A stretch of DNA of 64,000 nt from Holothuria scabra (taxonomy: Eukaryota > Echinodermata > Holothuroidea > Aspidochirotida > Holothuriidae), in the NCBI GenBank assembly GCA_037179385.1, contig CM074200.1, forward strand, positions 33,669,884 to 33,733,883. The letters are read 5' to 3'. The position numbers and the translations under genes were made by a program. Each line of letters begins with the position of its first letter. The first letter of the stretch is position 1. Under the pieces are notes generated by a model. It was not told the DNA's origin, did no database searches, and worked only from the letters and a program-made list of their open reading frames with translations. Below are positions 32,096 to 45,800 of the stretch, piece after piece.

Positions 32096-33359
32096 CTAAC
32101 CACTAACTCTACAAAATCCAGCACTTCACCACAGTACAGCATACCGTACATGCCTTTTTCTAATACGCCCTCTACCAGTCTATCCATAATGTCGCTTCTC
32201 GAAGCGATACAATTAATAGACCAATACAGACCTTAATAGACAGAAAATATGGTGTACTGTACTATGCTCAAGTAGGGAATTTCATGGAGCAAGTTGTCAG
32301 CTACCCGCAGAACACTCAGGAGAGATTTGGCCAAGTCCAAGTAGTGCCTTCATGCTTCTTGAAAAACTCCATAAATGCGGCATGTCTACACCATTAAATA
32401 TCTGACAATGTTTGACTTAAATCAAAAAATTTTTGAAAAATTGGTTTCATATTGCTCAAGGTTGCAACTTAAATATTCAAGTGAGTCTCAAATGGGTACA
32501 CCCACACCTAAACCTCATGAGTGTCATTCCTGGAGTGACAGATTCCCCCCTCCCCCAACCCCTGCACACACATTGACTTAAGTTATTTACACAGTGAATT
32601 TTGGACTCAAGTGGCCATGCCCCTCCCTCCCAAATTCAAGTAAAAGTTGAGGCTACTGTTTATCTCCTTCCTCAGCTGGTAAAGCTCTGCTATAAAGAAT
32701 TGCTGAACATATCAGTTCAACATTTTGCCAAAAACCAGAACCATTTTGCAAGTAAGACACTTGACCACTTCACATGAACAGAAAATTTACCCTTCAAAGA
32801 GACTGTTCCTAATTTTCACATCTGGTGACATAATGGTAAACTGAAAATATCAACGTTTGTTAGTCTGGCACTTCTGTTCTGTCATTTGGTTACCTTATGG
32901 TGATGTCAGGATTTTCTTTCAAGTGGTAGAAAAGTTCTCATATAGAGGGTGGGAGGGGGAGCCTCAACACCTGTGATAGGTTACAGTAAAATTATGGCAA
33001 ATGCAGTATTCACCATTTTTTTAATTGTTACAATGTGGTTATTGATCAAAATTGACAAGGGTTTTTGCTAAATAAAATTGAAAAGCTTGGGATACACTTA
33101 AAAATATTTGAAACCTGCAGGTTCTTAAATATTGATTTTTATCGTAGGATTCGCCCTTTCTGTGGGTTATATTATGAGTTAAATATTCGGTCAACCTGAT
33201 TCTGTAGGGGATTACATTGCCCATCTGATACCAGCAGAGAGGCTCCTACACAAAGGTCCTCCGAACAGATGAGGGAGCTTTCATAAGAAACCTTATTATG
33301 CCAGGGAGTCGTGACAAGTCTGTTAAATGTGTCCCTCACTTAGACTTAATACCAACTCC
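32096..33359. other. No gene recognised
   Basis: The region downstream of RPS10 shows no supported feature. Confidence 0.4.
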
Positions 33360-33627
33360 TTAAAGGCAGTCATACCTCAACCCAAATTATATTTTTTGCA
33401 GTCTGTACAGTCAATTGGCAGAGCTCTTTGTTGACATCACATTTAAAAAATGCAGAGCAGCTCATATTACACAGTATGGACTGTATAGAGAGAGTTCTGA
33501 TTACACGTTGGGTCTTGTTTTACTCACCCTGAAGCAGCAATAAACTAGGTGTGTGGATGAATTTATAACAATTGTGGGAGGGGTTAGAAGTATTAAGTAG
33601 GTTGGGGATACTGGAACTCTCTGAGGT
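33360..33627 (+). repeat. MITE family M2, copy 3
   Basis: It begins TTAAAGGCAGTCATACCTCA and shares CAATTGGCAGAGCTCTTTG, ATATTACACAGTATG, ACTCACC and ACAATTGTGGGAGGGG with copies 1 and 2. It lies just beyond the RPS10 poly(A) signal. Confidence 0.6.
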
Positions 33628-33702
33628 GATCGATAACTGCTTGATGCTTCACCCAAAATAATGCTAATAGACACTTTTCTCCTTCAGATCATAAAGACCG
33701 AC

Positions 33703-33708
33703 TTTATT
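33703..33708 (-). terminator. RPS10: RPS10 poly(A) signal AATAAA
   Basis: TTTATT on plus reads AATAAA on minus, about 82 nt after the stop codon, giving a short 3' UTR that fits a ribosomal protein gene. Confidence 0.7.
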
Positions 33709-33789
33709 CTAATTTTTTCATGTAATTTACAAAGCAACTTGACACTGGGGCAAACAATCCAGACACTTGTAGCAATGTCATCATGTGTC

Positions 33790-33828
33790 CTACTGTGGAG
33801 CACCACGGCCTCTTCCGTATCCTCCTTT
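33790..33828 (-). CDS. RPS10: RPS10 coding exon 5 with stop
   Basis: The acceptor is TTCTATTACAG|AAAGGA. It encodes [12 protein letters not shown] followed by TAG at 33,792-33,790. The Gly/Arg-rich terminus is a family feature. Confidence 0.94.
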   Translation of the reverse strand, partial: KGGYGRGRGAPQ

Positions 33829-36800
33829 CTGTAATAGAAAATAATGAATAGAAGGATGAAAGGTTTGAATGAGGATTCCTACCATTTTTGTGAGCATTTT
33901 TTTAACAATTTTGGCAGCATTAAGCCTTCATGTAGACTATGGAAATAAATGCAGCCCATGACGGCATCTGTTAGACATGTTGTTCTCTAAGTCACCTTGA
34001 AACTGACAATAATGGTTCTCCCAAAATCTACTACACTTGAGCTAAAACCACTGCTTGCATCTGGGCGGCTGTGCAACGTAGAGAACATTTGCTCTCTGGA
34101 CAAGCAAAACTAATAAATGATCTTTATGAAACACTTCCACAAACCTTAACCAGAATGCAAAACTACATTGAGGTTTCGATGATACACAAATGTTACATAT
34201 CAAATAATCCCATCATCAGATGACCTTCTACCTCCTCTAAAAGAAGAGGGACCATCTTCTGACAATAACATGTCCACATACCAAATATGAAATCCATTCA
34301 AGTTTCCTATCTTGAGATATTGTGCTAACAAGATTTTCAGACTTTGACCCCTGGTGACTCTAGATGACCTTTGACCTCCCATCAACCAGAATGCAAAAAT
34401 GCATTGAGGTTTCGATGATACATACATGCTCTTTTCAATAAAATGCTACATTTCTTGTAACAACTGGTGACCCAAAAATAGCCTTTGTCTCCACCTGTAA
34501 GTGACTGGTTTTTCTTTCATACTGTGCCTTAAGATATTCTGCAAACAAGGTTTTCAGAGTTTGATGCCAGGTGATACCAGATGACCATTGACCTCCACCA
34601 AAAACAACAGGTACAGTACTTTCAACTCACCATAACACATCCACATACTAATTGGGAAATCCATCCAAGTTTCCTACCTTGAGATATCCCATTTTGACAT
34701 GTTTTTCAAAGTTTGACCGATCATGACCCCAGATGTCCTTTCACCTCCACAAAAAATAACCTTATACAGACCATCTTCTCACCATAATTCATTTACATAC
34801 TAATTTTGAAATCCATCCACCTTTCATACCTTGAGCTATCCTAAACAAGGTTTTCTGAGTTTGACCCCTATGACCCCAAATGACCTTTGACCTCTACCAA
34901 AATCAATAGGGTTCTTCCTCCCATCATAACGCATCAACATATCAAGTTTGAAATCAATCCAAGCTTCCTACCTTGAGATATAGTGTAAACAAGAAGTTCA
35001 GAGTTTGACCCCATGTGACCCCAAATGACCTTTGACCTCCACCAAAATTTATTGGGTTATTTCTTACATCATAACGCATCAACATATCAAGTTTGAAATG
35101 AATCAAAGTTTCCTACCTTGAGATAAAGTGTGAACCAGGATTTCGGGGTGTGACCCCAAATGACCTTTGACCTCCACGAAAATAAATGGGGTTCTTTCTT
35201 ACATCATAACGCATCAGCCTATCAAGATTGAAATGAATCCAAGTTTCCTACCATAATGTATCATGTAAACAAGGATTTCGGGGTTTGACCCCACGTGACC
35301 CCAAATGACCTTTGACCTCCACCAAAATCAATAGGTTTCTTCCTTACATCATAACGCATCAATATATCAAGTATGAAATTGATCCAAGTTTCCTACCATG
35401 AGATATCGTGTAAACAAGGATTTCAGGGTTTGACCCCATGTGACCCCAAATGACCTTTGACCTCCACCAAAATCAATAGGGTTTTTCCTGACATCATAAC
35501 GCATCAACATATCAAGTTTGAAATTAATCCAAGTTTTCTACCATGAGATATCGTGTAAACAAGGATTTCGGGGTTTGACCCCACGTGACCCTAAATGACC
35601 TTTGACCTCCACCAAAATCAATAGGGTCCTTCCTTACATCATGACGCATCAATATATCAAGTTTGAAATTAATCCAAGCTTCCTGTCTTGAGATATTTTG
35701 TAAACAAGGATTTTGGTTTTTGACCCCCTGTGACCCCAGATGATCTTTAACCTCAACCAAAATAAATAGGGTTCTTCCTCTCAGTATGGGGTATCTGTGT
35801 ACCAAGTTTGAGAACTGTCAGATCTTCCCTTCTCAAGATATCGTGTAAACAAGCAAAGTGTCACAAACACACACACATACACACGCACATACACACATAC
35901 ATACACACACACGCCATCATGAATGCATAGGTTTCTCTTTTCATCGAAACCAAAAACAGTAGGGACTATCTTCTGACCATAACACATCCACATACCAAAT
36001 ATGAAATCTATCCAAGTTTCCTATCTTGAGATATCATGCTAACAAGATTTTCAGTCTTTGACCCCCGGTGACCCCAGATGACCTTTGACCTCCATCAAAA
36101 ACAAAAGGGAACATCTTCTGACAATAACGAGTCCACATACCAAATATGAAATCTATCCAAGATTCCTATCTTGAGATATCATGCTAACAATATTTTCAGC
36201 CTTTGATCCCCTGTGACCACAGATGACCTTTGACCTCCCATCAAAAACAGTAGGGACTATCTTCTGACCATAACACATCCACATACCAAATATGAAATCT
36301 ATTTAAGTTTCCTATCTTGAGATATCATGCTAACAAGGTTTTCAGTCTTTGACCCCCAGTGACCCCAGATGACCTTTGACCTCCCATCAAAAACAGTAGG
36401 GACTATCTTCTGACCATAACACATCCACATACCAAATATGAAATCTATCCAAGTTTCCTATCTTGAGATATCCTGCTAACAATATTTTCAGCCTTTGACC
36501 CCCGGTGACCCCAGATGACCTTTGACCTCCATCAAAAACAATAGGAAACATCTTCTGACAATAACGAGTCCACATACCAAATATGAAATCTATCCAAGTT
36601 TCCTATCTTGAGATATCCTGCTAACAATATTTTCAGCCTTTGACCCCCGGTGACCCCACATGACCTTTGACCTCCATCAAAAACAATAGGGACCATCTTC
36701 TAACCATAACGCATCTACATAACAAATATGAAATATATCCAAGTTTCCTATCTCGAGATATCGTGCCAACAAAGTTTTCAGAAATTGACCCCTGGTGACC

Positions 36801-39800
36801 CCAGATGACCTTTGACCTCTACCAAAAACAATAGGGTTCTTCCTCTCAATATGGCGCCTCCATGTTTCAAGTTTGAAAACTGTCAGACATTCCTATCTTG
36901 AGATATCGTGCTAACAAGCAAAGCATCACAAACACACACACACATACACACGCCATCATGATTGCATAGGTTTCTCTTATCATCGAAACCAAAATTCCAG
37001 AATTCCTAAATAAACTTTGACATTCAAGAACAATCTGATGCCAACCAGTGTTGGATGTACCCAGCTCTTGTCTTAAGATTAAAGTGAACAGATTCACATG
37101 GACCACCAACAGAGCTGGAAAGCTATCTTTACTTCCCAGGAAGGACATGGACTGCATAGTTGGGAACACTGCCATATCAGAAAATAGAGTGTATGACGCA
37201 CATGATCCACCATGTGTGGGGAGTGCAAAAGCAATAACATCACTGAGTGGGATTCAGGGGGCAAAACTCCTCTCTTTCTCTCTACATGTCCACATAATAT
37301 GTGGAAAGCACTTCAGCAGAGATGCAAACATTTACATCCAGAAATCAGGGAGGTTTCACACAGGAATCAGGGAGATTTTTTAGAATAATGCAACTCAATG
37401 GTGGAAGAACTTTCTTGAATCAGGGAGATTGTCACATTTGCTAGTTGGAATGGATAGAAATTCTTGAAGTCAGAAAAAGGGGACATTTCTGATTTTTTAC
37501 AGATTTTAAAGCACACAATTTGGAACTGTTCCGCCTACAACGGACCGGTTGGTATATATGCAATTGGAAAAATTTCTCTCCAAACACCTATAGACTTTCA
37601 GAGGCAGGAGCCTTTCAGCTTCCCAACTGTTTTCACCCATAGGAGTTAACCAACACTGGTTCATACTAGGATTTACAAAGAGATTTTCTTACAGTTCCAG
37701 TCAGGTTACTTTCTTCCAGTAGCCAACTGAACTACAACTTTTATTTTCACTAAATTAAGAATAACAATTGAAATGATTATAAACCAATAATTTGATCACT
37801 TTTCTCAGGCCATGACTGTACACTATAGCTGAAAAGGTAATATCACACAAAGTAATTTCATACTGGGGCCTCAAGGGTACCTATCCAAATACATTCACAC
37901 ATTGTGTTTAAAAGCATGAAGGTACTTGACAATCTGAATGAGATGTTTGTTTGCTAGATACCATGTAAATGTAAAGGTACCGATTGTAAATGGCACTGTC
38001 CTTAAAAGTACTCCTAACTGTCCTATCGATTCATGAACACATAACCAGTAGTTATGTTTGTAGTTTTGTGTCATTTCCTATTTGATTTATGAATTTCCAG
38101 TGTAAGCTAGTTCGGCAGTTCAATGGCAGATGGAATTGTGGGGGCACATCATGAGATACACAAACAGAACTTAGCACAGTGTACAGCATCCCCTTGTTTC
38201 TGTGCAGTATATGCATCTAGGGCTTAGAATAAACTTAAGTGTTCAGCCAACCTGAAAAACAGGGATCTAAGTGTACTTTATAGCAGATTAAAATCGAAAT
38301 TTTTTACACCAAAATGTCTATTTAGATTTTAGACATTGTCCAAGTTGCAAAAAAAAAAAAAAAAAAACACACTAACAGGTTCCTGCTTATGCTATGGACG
38401 CATTAGAAAGAACAAATTTTCACATCAATCAAATTTTGGCAGGTGTGGTCTGTTTACCACAATGATTTGGATAATGTGCATACCTGCATAGCCACCAAAA
38501 GGAATTACAAAACTCGCTTATTCCAAAAGTAAATACTTGAACATTTTATACTGAGAGTATATATATTTTTTTTGAATAGTGTTTGCACGGGTAACCCGGG
38601 TACCCGCCCGCCATCGTATTACCCGGTTCCAAATCTACTACCCGAATCTTAAAAAAAATGCATGCAAAAGGATCATCCCATTTCCATTGCCTACGGTAAA
38701 TGGACTGAAATATTTAGCCAATTTGGTAAACATTCTCCGAGACTGAGATAGAAGAGAGCCCCTAGAAATTGAGTAAGTTTGATAGTTGTCTGTATTTCGT
38801 TTCTGAAGTTGAAATTTTTATCAGCGTGCGGCCTGATCGCGCTTTCGTCACGTAGTGGGTTACTTCTCACACATCACATGTATATTGCTTATTAACTTAC
38901 TCGCAAGCAAGCTATCTGACGGCCGATTCAAAATCACATCAAACTGTTTCAGTTTCACACAGACAGAGCAAGACATACTGTATCACCCCCGCCCAGCTCG
39001 CAAAGACAGTGCCCGTAACGTTCAGCATGCTAGGTAAACTGAGCCTTGCATATATATACGATCTTATTATCAATAGGGTATGCCACCTCGAGTATAATCC
39101 TCGAATATTTCTTAATGGTTAAAGGTGTCAGTTTTACGCAAATCAACACTGTGCTGCTATCTGCAAAGTAAAACGACATCAATGTAATAACACTGCAAAC
39201 ATTCACAAATTTTTTTTTAAAATAAGCCAGTATATATTACGTTATTTCGCCTCAAAATGGCGCTCGAGCAGACTACGAAGTTTATGTGTGAAAGTTATGT
39301 TACCGTGCCTGGATGTGGACACGAGGCTAGCTACGTAAGAACGTACATACCCCATTAGCGATAATTCCAACGCACATTGCAAAGTAGTATGAGGGAAGTT
39401 CACAAACATGTCGTCGTTTGTTTACAATCAGTAATTTTTGACGTGGGAGAGAATACCATAATACAGGGCTCTGATTAGTTGATATTTTTAAATCAGTGGT
39501 TTAAAAGGAGAATTAAGCTTCGAGCTCTTACTATGCTGGCTTTTCGGGTAGGAAAGCGTCCCAGAATTCAATATCAAATTGATATAGGCCTTGGGAAGTA
39601 TAATTTTCTTATTTGACTGTTTTCTGTTACGTTTTTTTTTTACTTGTCACTTTGATCTAAAACAAAACGAGACGATTAAACCTTCTAACAAATCAAATGT
39701 TTTTGAACTTGGGAACTGTGATCGCTATACCTTTCCAATACAGTTGTTAATGTTACCATGCATGTCTTATGGAGTATGCCTTACAAAGTCACGGTATGTA

Positions 39801-42800
39801 ACACCGGGTAACCCGGGTACCCAACGGGTATGGCGATCGGGTACCCGGGTCCTAATTTCCAAGAAGATAATGTTCCTTAGGGTTAGGGTTAAGGTAAGTA
39901 TCATAAAGCTACCAAAACAGATCTACCATCATTTAAGCATTAGATCATTCACTTTAACAGAAAATCTAATTCTATAACCAGGGCTTGAAATATAGGGTGT
40001 CAGAGTGCCTGAGGGCATCTTGTCTAATGGCTTGGGACAGACTTCCTAAACATGGAAGGGGTATACTTTTCGTTAAATTGTTGCTACCGTACGTGTGAGA
40101 AAAAGTGCACCAAGATGGCTGTCTGCTATGGATTTGTGTAAAAGTTTGGTCTTATTCAAGTAAATCACCACATTTTGCAAGAAAGTTGAAATATTTTTGA
40201 ATTATTGCAAGGTAAGGTCAAAATCACTTCACCTATTGCAGGAATAGGATATTGTTTCCCATTCAAGTTTAACTTTTCTTTAAAATATAACAGAGTTGTT
40301 GCCAAATCAGACGATTTATAGCTTCGCAGCGGTCATCTTGGTGTGCATTTTTTTTGCCCCAGTCCGTGGCGATAATCTACTTATAGGACGTACACGTTAC
40401 ATGCTCTGTCCATGTATATAGGAAGTCTGTGTGTATACTTACAAATTCAAAAGAATCTGTTGATCCTGCACCAGCCTCTCCCTTCTTGTCTGGGCCACCT
40501 GAAAATAAATACCACCAAATATCCTTGAATTCACCTTTTGTTTGTTAGTTTTCTTCATTTTGCATGCTACTATGAGCTACAAATTTGTTTTAGTAAATGT
40601 GATAACACAAAAACTGTTAGCCTTGCTTTTAAATGCACTACTTAAGAGCATATCCAGGCAAAATCTATCATTAAGTCGTGTGACATGAAGACGAAAAATT
40701 GGGTATTCAATGTAAAAAGCATTAAAACCACAAAAAAGTCCACAATTCCCACAAAAAAATTGACCATTTTACAAGGCAATCTCTAATTTGCACTTAATCA
40801 TTGATAAATATGAGCTCAATATGCAAATCTTATGATGTCATGGGAGGGACATACTGTATATGGCTAATGCTATCCTTTCTTTTTACAATCTTCATTTAAA
40901 GGACAGTTAGTAATTTTGTCATGTGGGTTTTATTTTGGAAGTTAAAATTGTGTCCTTGAAAATCATCTGTATCAATTACCAAACCATTATCCTATCTGAT
41001 GAGTACTTAAGAGAAAATATAGAGCTAACAAAAGAAATGCCAACACTGTGCAACATTTCACATAATTATTTTTGCATAAGCCACAAGCTGCTTGAGAATC
41101 ATTTAAACTTCAAAGAGGTACATCTTGAGAACAGCACCAGGTACTGACATAATTCCAATGGATTTTTCAGTGCTCCAGAAGTTTACTCCTTAACTGCCAA
41201 GTAAAGTCTAGGCATTTTGCTGACATGCCACACTACCTTAACAGAACATATATGTGAAAATTCCTGGAAGCAAGCACTTACTGGTTGGTAGACCTTCTCC
41301 AATCTTTGACAGAATACCAGACAAAACAAAACATAGGCATATTAATTTAGTTTATTCTCTTGTACAGTAATGGCTAAAACAGTTACTGTACAAGATACTG
41401 AAGTGGAAAAACAAATCTACACAGCTGCTTGCAATATAGCCATTTTGTGTAACATGAAGGAATTCTTTGTTATTCAAATACCATCATTGCAAGATCTGTT
41501 TCAAAGAATTGATCCTAAAAATGCCAGTAGAAATCTTACCTGGTGGTCCTCTTCTGTAAGAATCCCTCTGTGAATCAACTGGACCTTGTGGTCCACGGTC
41601 CATACCTTTAAATTTTAAAGAAATAAATTCAACATAAGTACCATGTAACTATATATGTTGAAATTGCAACACTCCAGAGAATATCACACACAATGCCAAA
41701 AGTATGAAACTGCACCTATGAAAATCAATTTGGTATGGTTGATATGTAGTCTATCATGCACACCAAAGCACACAAAGCTGAACGTTTTCATACCAAGTTT
41801 TCTGCTGTTTAATATTCAGAAGGGGTCAAATAAATGTTGTTTGAAGAACAGACTTGGACCAAATTGGTTTGATACAATGTACTTCAACATTATAAGCGTC
41901 GATTTTCAATCATTTCCCATATTCCATTAGTGAGATACAGTATTACTAATGGAAGATAGCACATTTTCTACACAAGTGATCTTGAAGCAAGCAGAATTTG
42001 TGCTTGTCACCAACTCAGATTGATTGCCAACCATTAGCTGTCAATGTGAACCCATGACATCATATTGGCCTGGTTCAAGTTCAAGATATGTAGAATGTGT
42101 CTATTCCAACTGCTAGTATCTTACTGATTATGGGAAAAATGATAACTTCACACAATGCTTGCTTAGGTATGTTCCTCTTTTACATATCACACACAGGAAC
42201 ATATCCCTCTTTAACATATCACACACAGAATTCCTTGATTATTCTATGAACAAAATGCATGTGTACAAATTACTTGACTAAACACTTCCCAACCAAAATT
42301 CAATAGACACTTAGCCGCACAATTTAAAAAAAAAAAATCACCTGCCTATTTTATGCACTTACAACACAGGATAACAAGTGAAGATTTCAAGATGGCCAAC
42401 AAGGTTGGAGTTAGAGATAGATGGAGTTTAAGAGCTTAGTTTTTAACCTATTGGTTCAAGTGGAGCCAGCCAAGAACTTTATACAAGCTGTGGCTCACTG
42501 GTTTGGTTGGAATTAAAACAAGGGGGCAAAGCCACTTTCACATGAGTTTCACACCTGTTAATTATTGGGCCCATGTATGAAATTGTGGGGCACAAGGCCA
42601 CTGCCAAAAAAAAGAAGGCCACGGCTGCTATCTCCCATTTATTTACAGCACTGTATCAACCCATGAAGCCTTTTTTGGAGAGGGGCTTTTTTTTGCACAT
42701 GAGTAACTGCAATCCAATTTCTACCCACATCATCTTTACAGGAGCAGCTTTATGCAAGTTTTCCTTTTGCCTTCTTTCTCTGAGGTGGCCAACTCACAGA

Positions 42801-45800
42801 TTATGACTCCTTTCAGAAAATTGCTAAAATTGCCACCTGCACTGCACCATACTAGCTATTGAAATAACAAGCATTGTTTTCTCCCTTCCTTTTAGTGTCA
42901 AAGCTGGCATATTTTTTCCTTCTAATTAGTACAACCACTACAACCCTGGGAAAATCCTGCTACAATACCATTTTCAACCACAATCTTATTTCTCAAACCA
43001 TAATTGTACAATAACAACCACCTCCTCCCTTACTACATGTAATATATCAATAGACATACATAGTTAGATGAGGTTCAACAGTTTGTCTATCCAACTGGGT
43101 TTAATCCTGGCCTTGTTTTTTTCCAGTTGTGGCTCAGTGGCCATGCTCCATTGTTTTTACTAGACACCAAGCAGAATGGCAATAGATTCTGTTTTTAAAG
43201 ACTTGCAGTATGACATGGCCATGAACCAGAAAGCCAAAAGGCTTCGTGATTCCTTGCCACTGAAATGTAAGGCCCTTTTTCACATTGACATTGCTTTGCA
43301 ATGTTTTTCAATTAACAGGGCTCCATGATGTGCCCACAAAGTACACATGCAAGGCATCCAATCTTCCTACATAGAGATCCCTCTTGCCCTTTGTGAACCC
43401 AAATAACATTTGACCTCCACCAAAAACTTCTGGGACCATGTATTCACTATGTGCTATCTACATGAAAAGTTACAGGACCCTACAAGTGACCTTTCTTGAA
43501 AGACTGTGCAGGAAAGCTTGTCAGGCTTTGAACTTGCTGACAAATGAACTTTGACCTTTGGGAGAATCAATAGGGATCATCTACTCAATGTGACCAATCC
43601 ACACTCTAAATATATGTACCGTTCTCGAGATATTGTGTTTACTAAGTTTTGACCTATTGACCTATTGACCTCTCGTGACCCCAAATGACCTTTAACCACC
43701 ACCAAAAACAATAGGGATCATCTACTCAATATGGCCAATGCACACACCAAATATGAGCATAGTCACACTTACTCTTCTTGAGATACCGTGTTTATAGTGT
43801 TGAGCCAATAACAGAGATATCGGAACTTGCCGATAACAGATAACTCAAAGTTAATATCGGCCCGATACCGATACCCAAAAAAAACATCTTCCGTAATCAC
43901 ATGTTTTGTTATCATTGAAAAATTATAATTTTATCACTACTGCACCTCAAACTTATTTTGAACTAAGTCTTCATGTTTCTGTTACTTTGTCTCCCTGAAA
44001 AATTTTCCGTTTTTCTGACGAAGTGTTTTAAGCAATCAATCACGATGTATATGGTGTACAACACGCGCCAGCCAAGAAACCCCGTTCGTAAAAAACACAT
44101 TTCGTCATCTACAGCCAGACTGTAAAGTTTTTTTTTGTGCGCCTAAACATATATGCCGTGACGCAAGTACAGTATGCCACATTTATAGGTATGTGTATGG
44201 ACTGTACAGTGTAATTCCCCAAGCTTTACTACGAAAAAAAACTTGCGAGCGGCATACGTATCTACATTATACCACAGGTGTTCTCAGCATATACATACAC
44301 ACTACAGTATAGAGAATGTGTTTGTACATGGATACTGCTGATAACGATAGGACTCCCTTACACAGTGCTGATGGTTCGCTGGTTACGACAGTTCATAGTT
44401 CATGTCTTCATCCGGTCCAGTATGGGTTTTTTCATTTGTTTGTCTGTGCCCGTTTCTACGCGCGTAAAAAGCGGTTACGATACTTCATGAGATCGTACAG
44501 TTTGTCTCAGGCATTGGTCTCTTGAGTTAGCTCTTTCAATCGAACGTTCGCGATCGTGAACATTGAGCATGCCGCTCTGCTGTACACAGTGGTGGAAGTC
44601 CCCATTGAGTTACTGTTACTGCACGTGGCGAAATTCACACAGTGAAACTCCATTGAGATTTGTCGCCGGATTCGGAAGAATATGACTTGCGTAAACGGAC
44701 AACAGATTTGTATAGCGAATTGGCTATAGATTGCACATTACGGTGCGTGCCCTCTGCTATGGGTGTGTACGTTAATTGTTGAAATAACACAACAAGCAAG
44801 CGTTGTTTGTTACGAACTGCTTCCAAAATGAAAAACATCGGGATTGCCATGGGCGTCCGCAGGTAAGGGCAAGGGGGCTTTTGCCCCTGAAAAATCAAAA
44901 ATTTGAAAAAAACATATAAAAATCAAAGCAAAAACCCGAACAAAACGTTTTTTTCCAAGTTTCTATGCCAAAAATAGGCTTTGGAAATGCCATTTCCGGC
45001 GATCTGGGAGGCATTTTGGGCTGGAATTTTCGCACATTTCATGTCAATTCATGATGACTGGGAGGTTTTGCCCCCGTCTAAAAATTTTGCCCCCCTGACT
45101 TTTTTTCTGCAGACGCCCCTGGGGATTGCCCTAAATATTCTCTAGACTACGAACTGCGGGCTTGCGGCGTAGTTGATCTAGTTTGTGTACGTTCACTGCA
45201 ATGAATTTGTTGAATATTTTATGATCAACAAAATGATCTGTATTTTAAGTGCATATCGAGAACTTTTACCTCTTTACTGTTGAAATGATGAAATACTTGT
45301 TATCGGTTGACGTTATCGGAGACAGCCTTCATTTGTGCTGATACCGATACCTTACCTATAACGCCATTCGGCCGGTACCGATAATACCTATCGGTTATCG
45401 GCTCAACACTACATGTTTACAAGCAATTTGTAAGGAATTTACCTATTGACCTCTCGTGACCCCAAATGACCTTTGACCTCCACCAAAAAACAATAGTGAT
45501 CATCTACTCAATATGACCCACCCACACACCACATATGAGCATAATCACATGTACCATTCTCGAGATATCGTGTTTACAAGGTTTTGACCTTTTGAACTCT
45601 CGTGACCCCAAATGACCTTTGACCTCCACCAAAAAACAATTGGGATCATCTACTCAATATGACCGACCCACATACCACATATGAGCATAATAACATGTAC
45701 CATTCTCGAGATATCGTGTTTACAAGGTTTTGACCTTTTGACCTCTCGTGACCCCAAATGACCTTTGACCACCACCAAAGAACAATAGGGATCATCTACT

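Noticed and set aside
34145..36985. A CRISPR-like array
   Set aside because: Units are full-length 145-bp tandem copies, not short identical repeats with unique spacers, and the host is a eukaryote.
41370..41573. Plus-strand ORF over RPS10 coding exon 3
   Set aside because: Its end overlaps the antisense of a confirmed RPS10 exon and it has no family resemblance.
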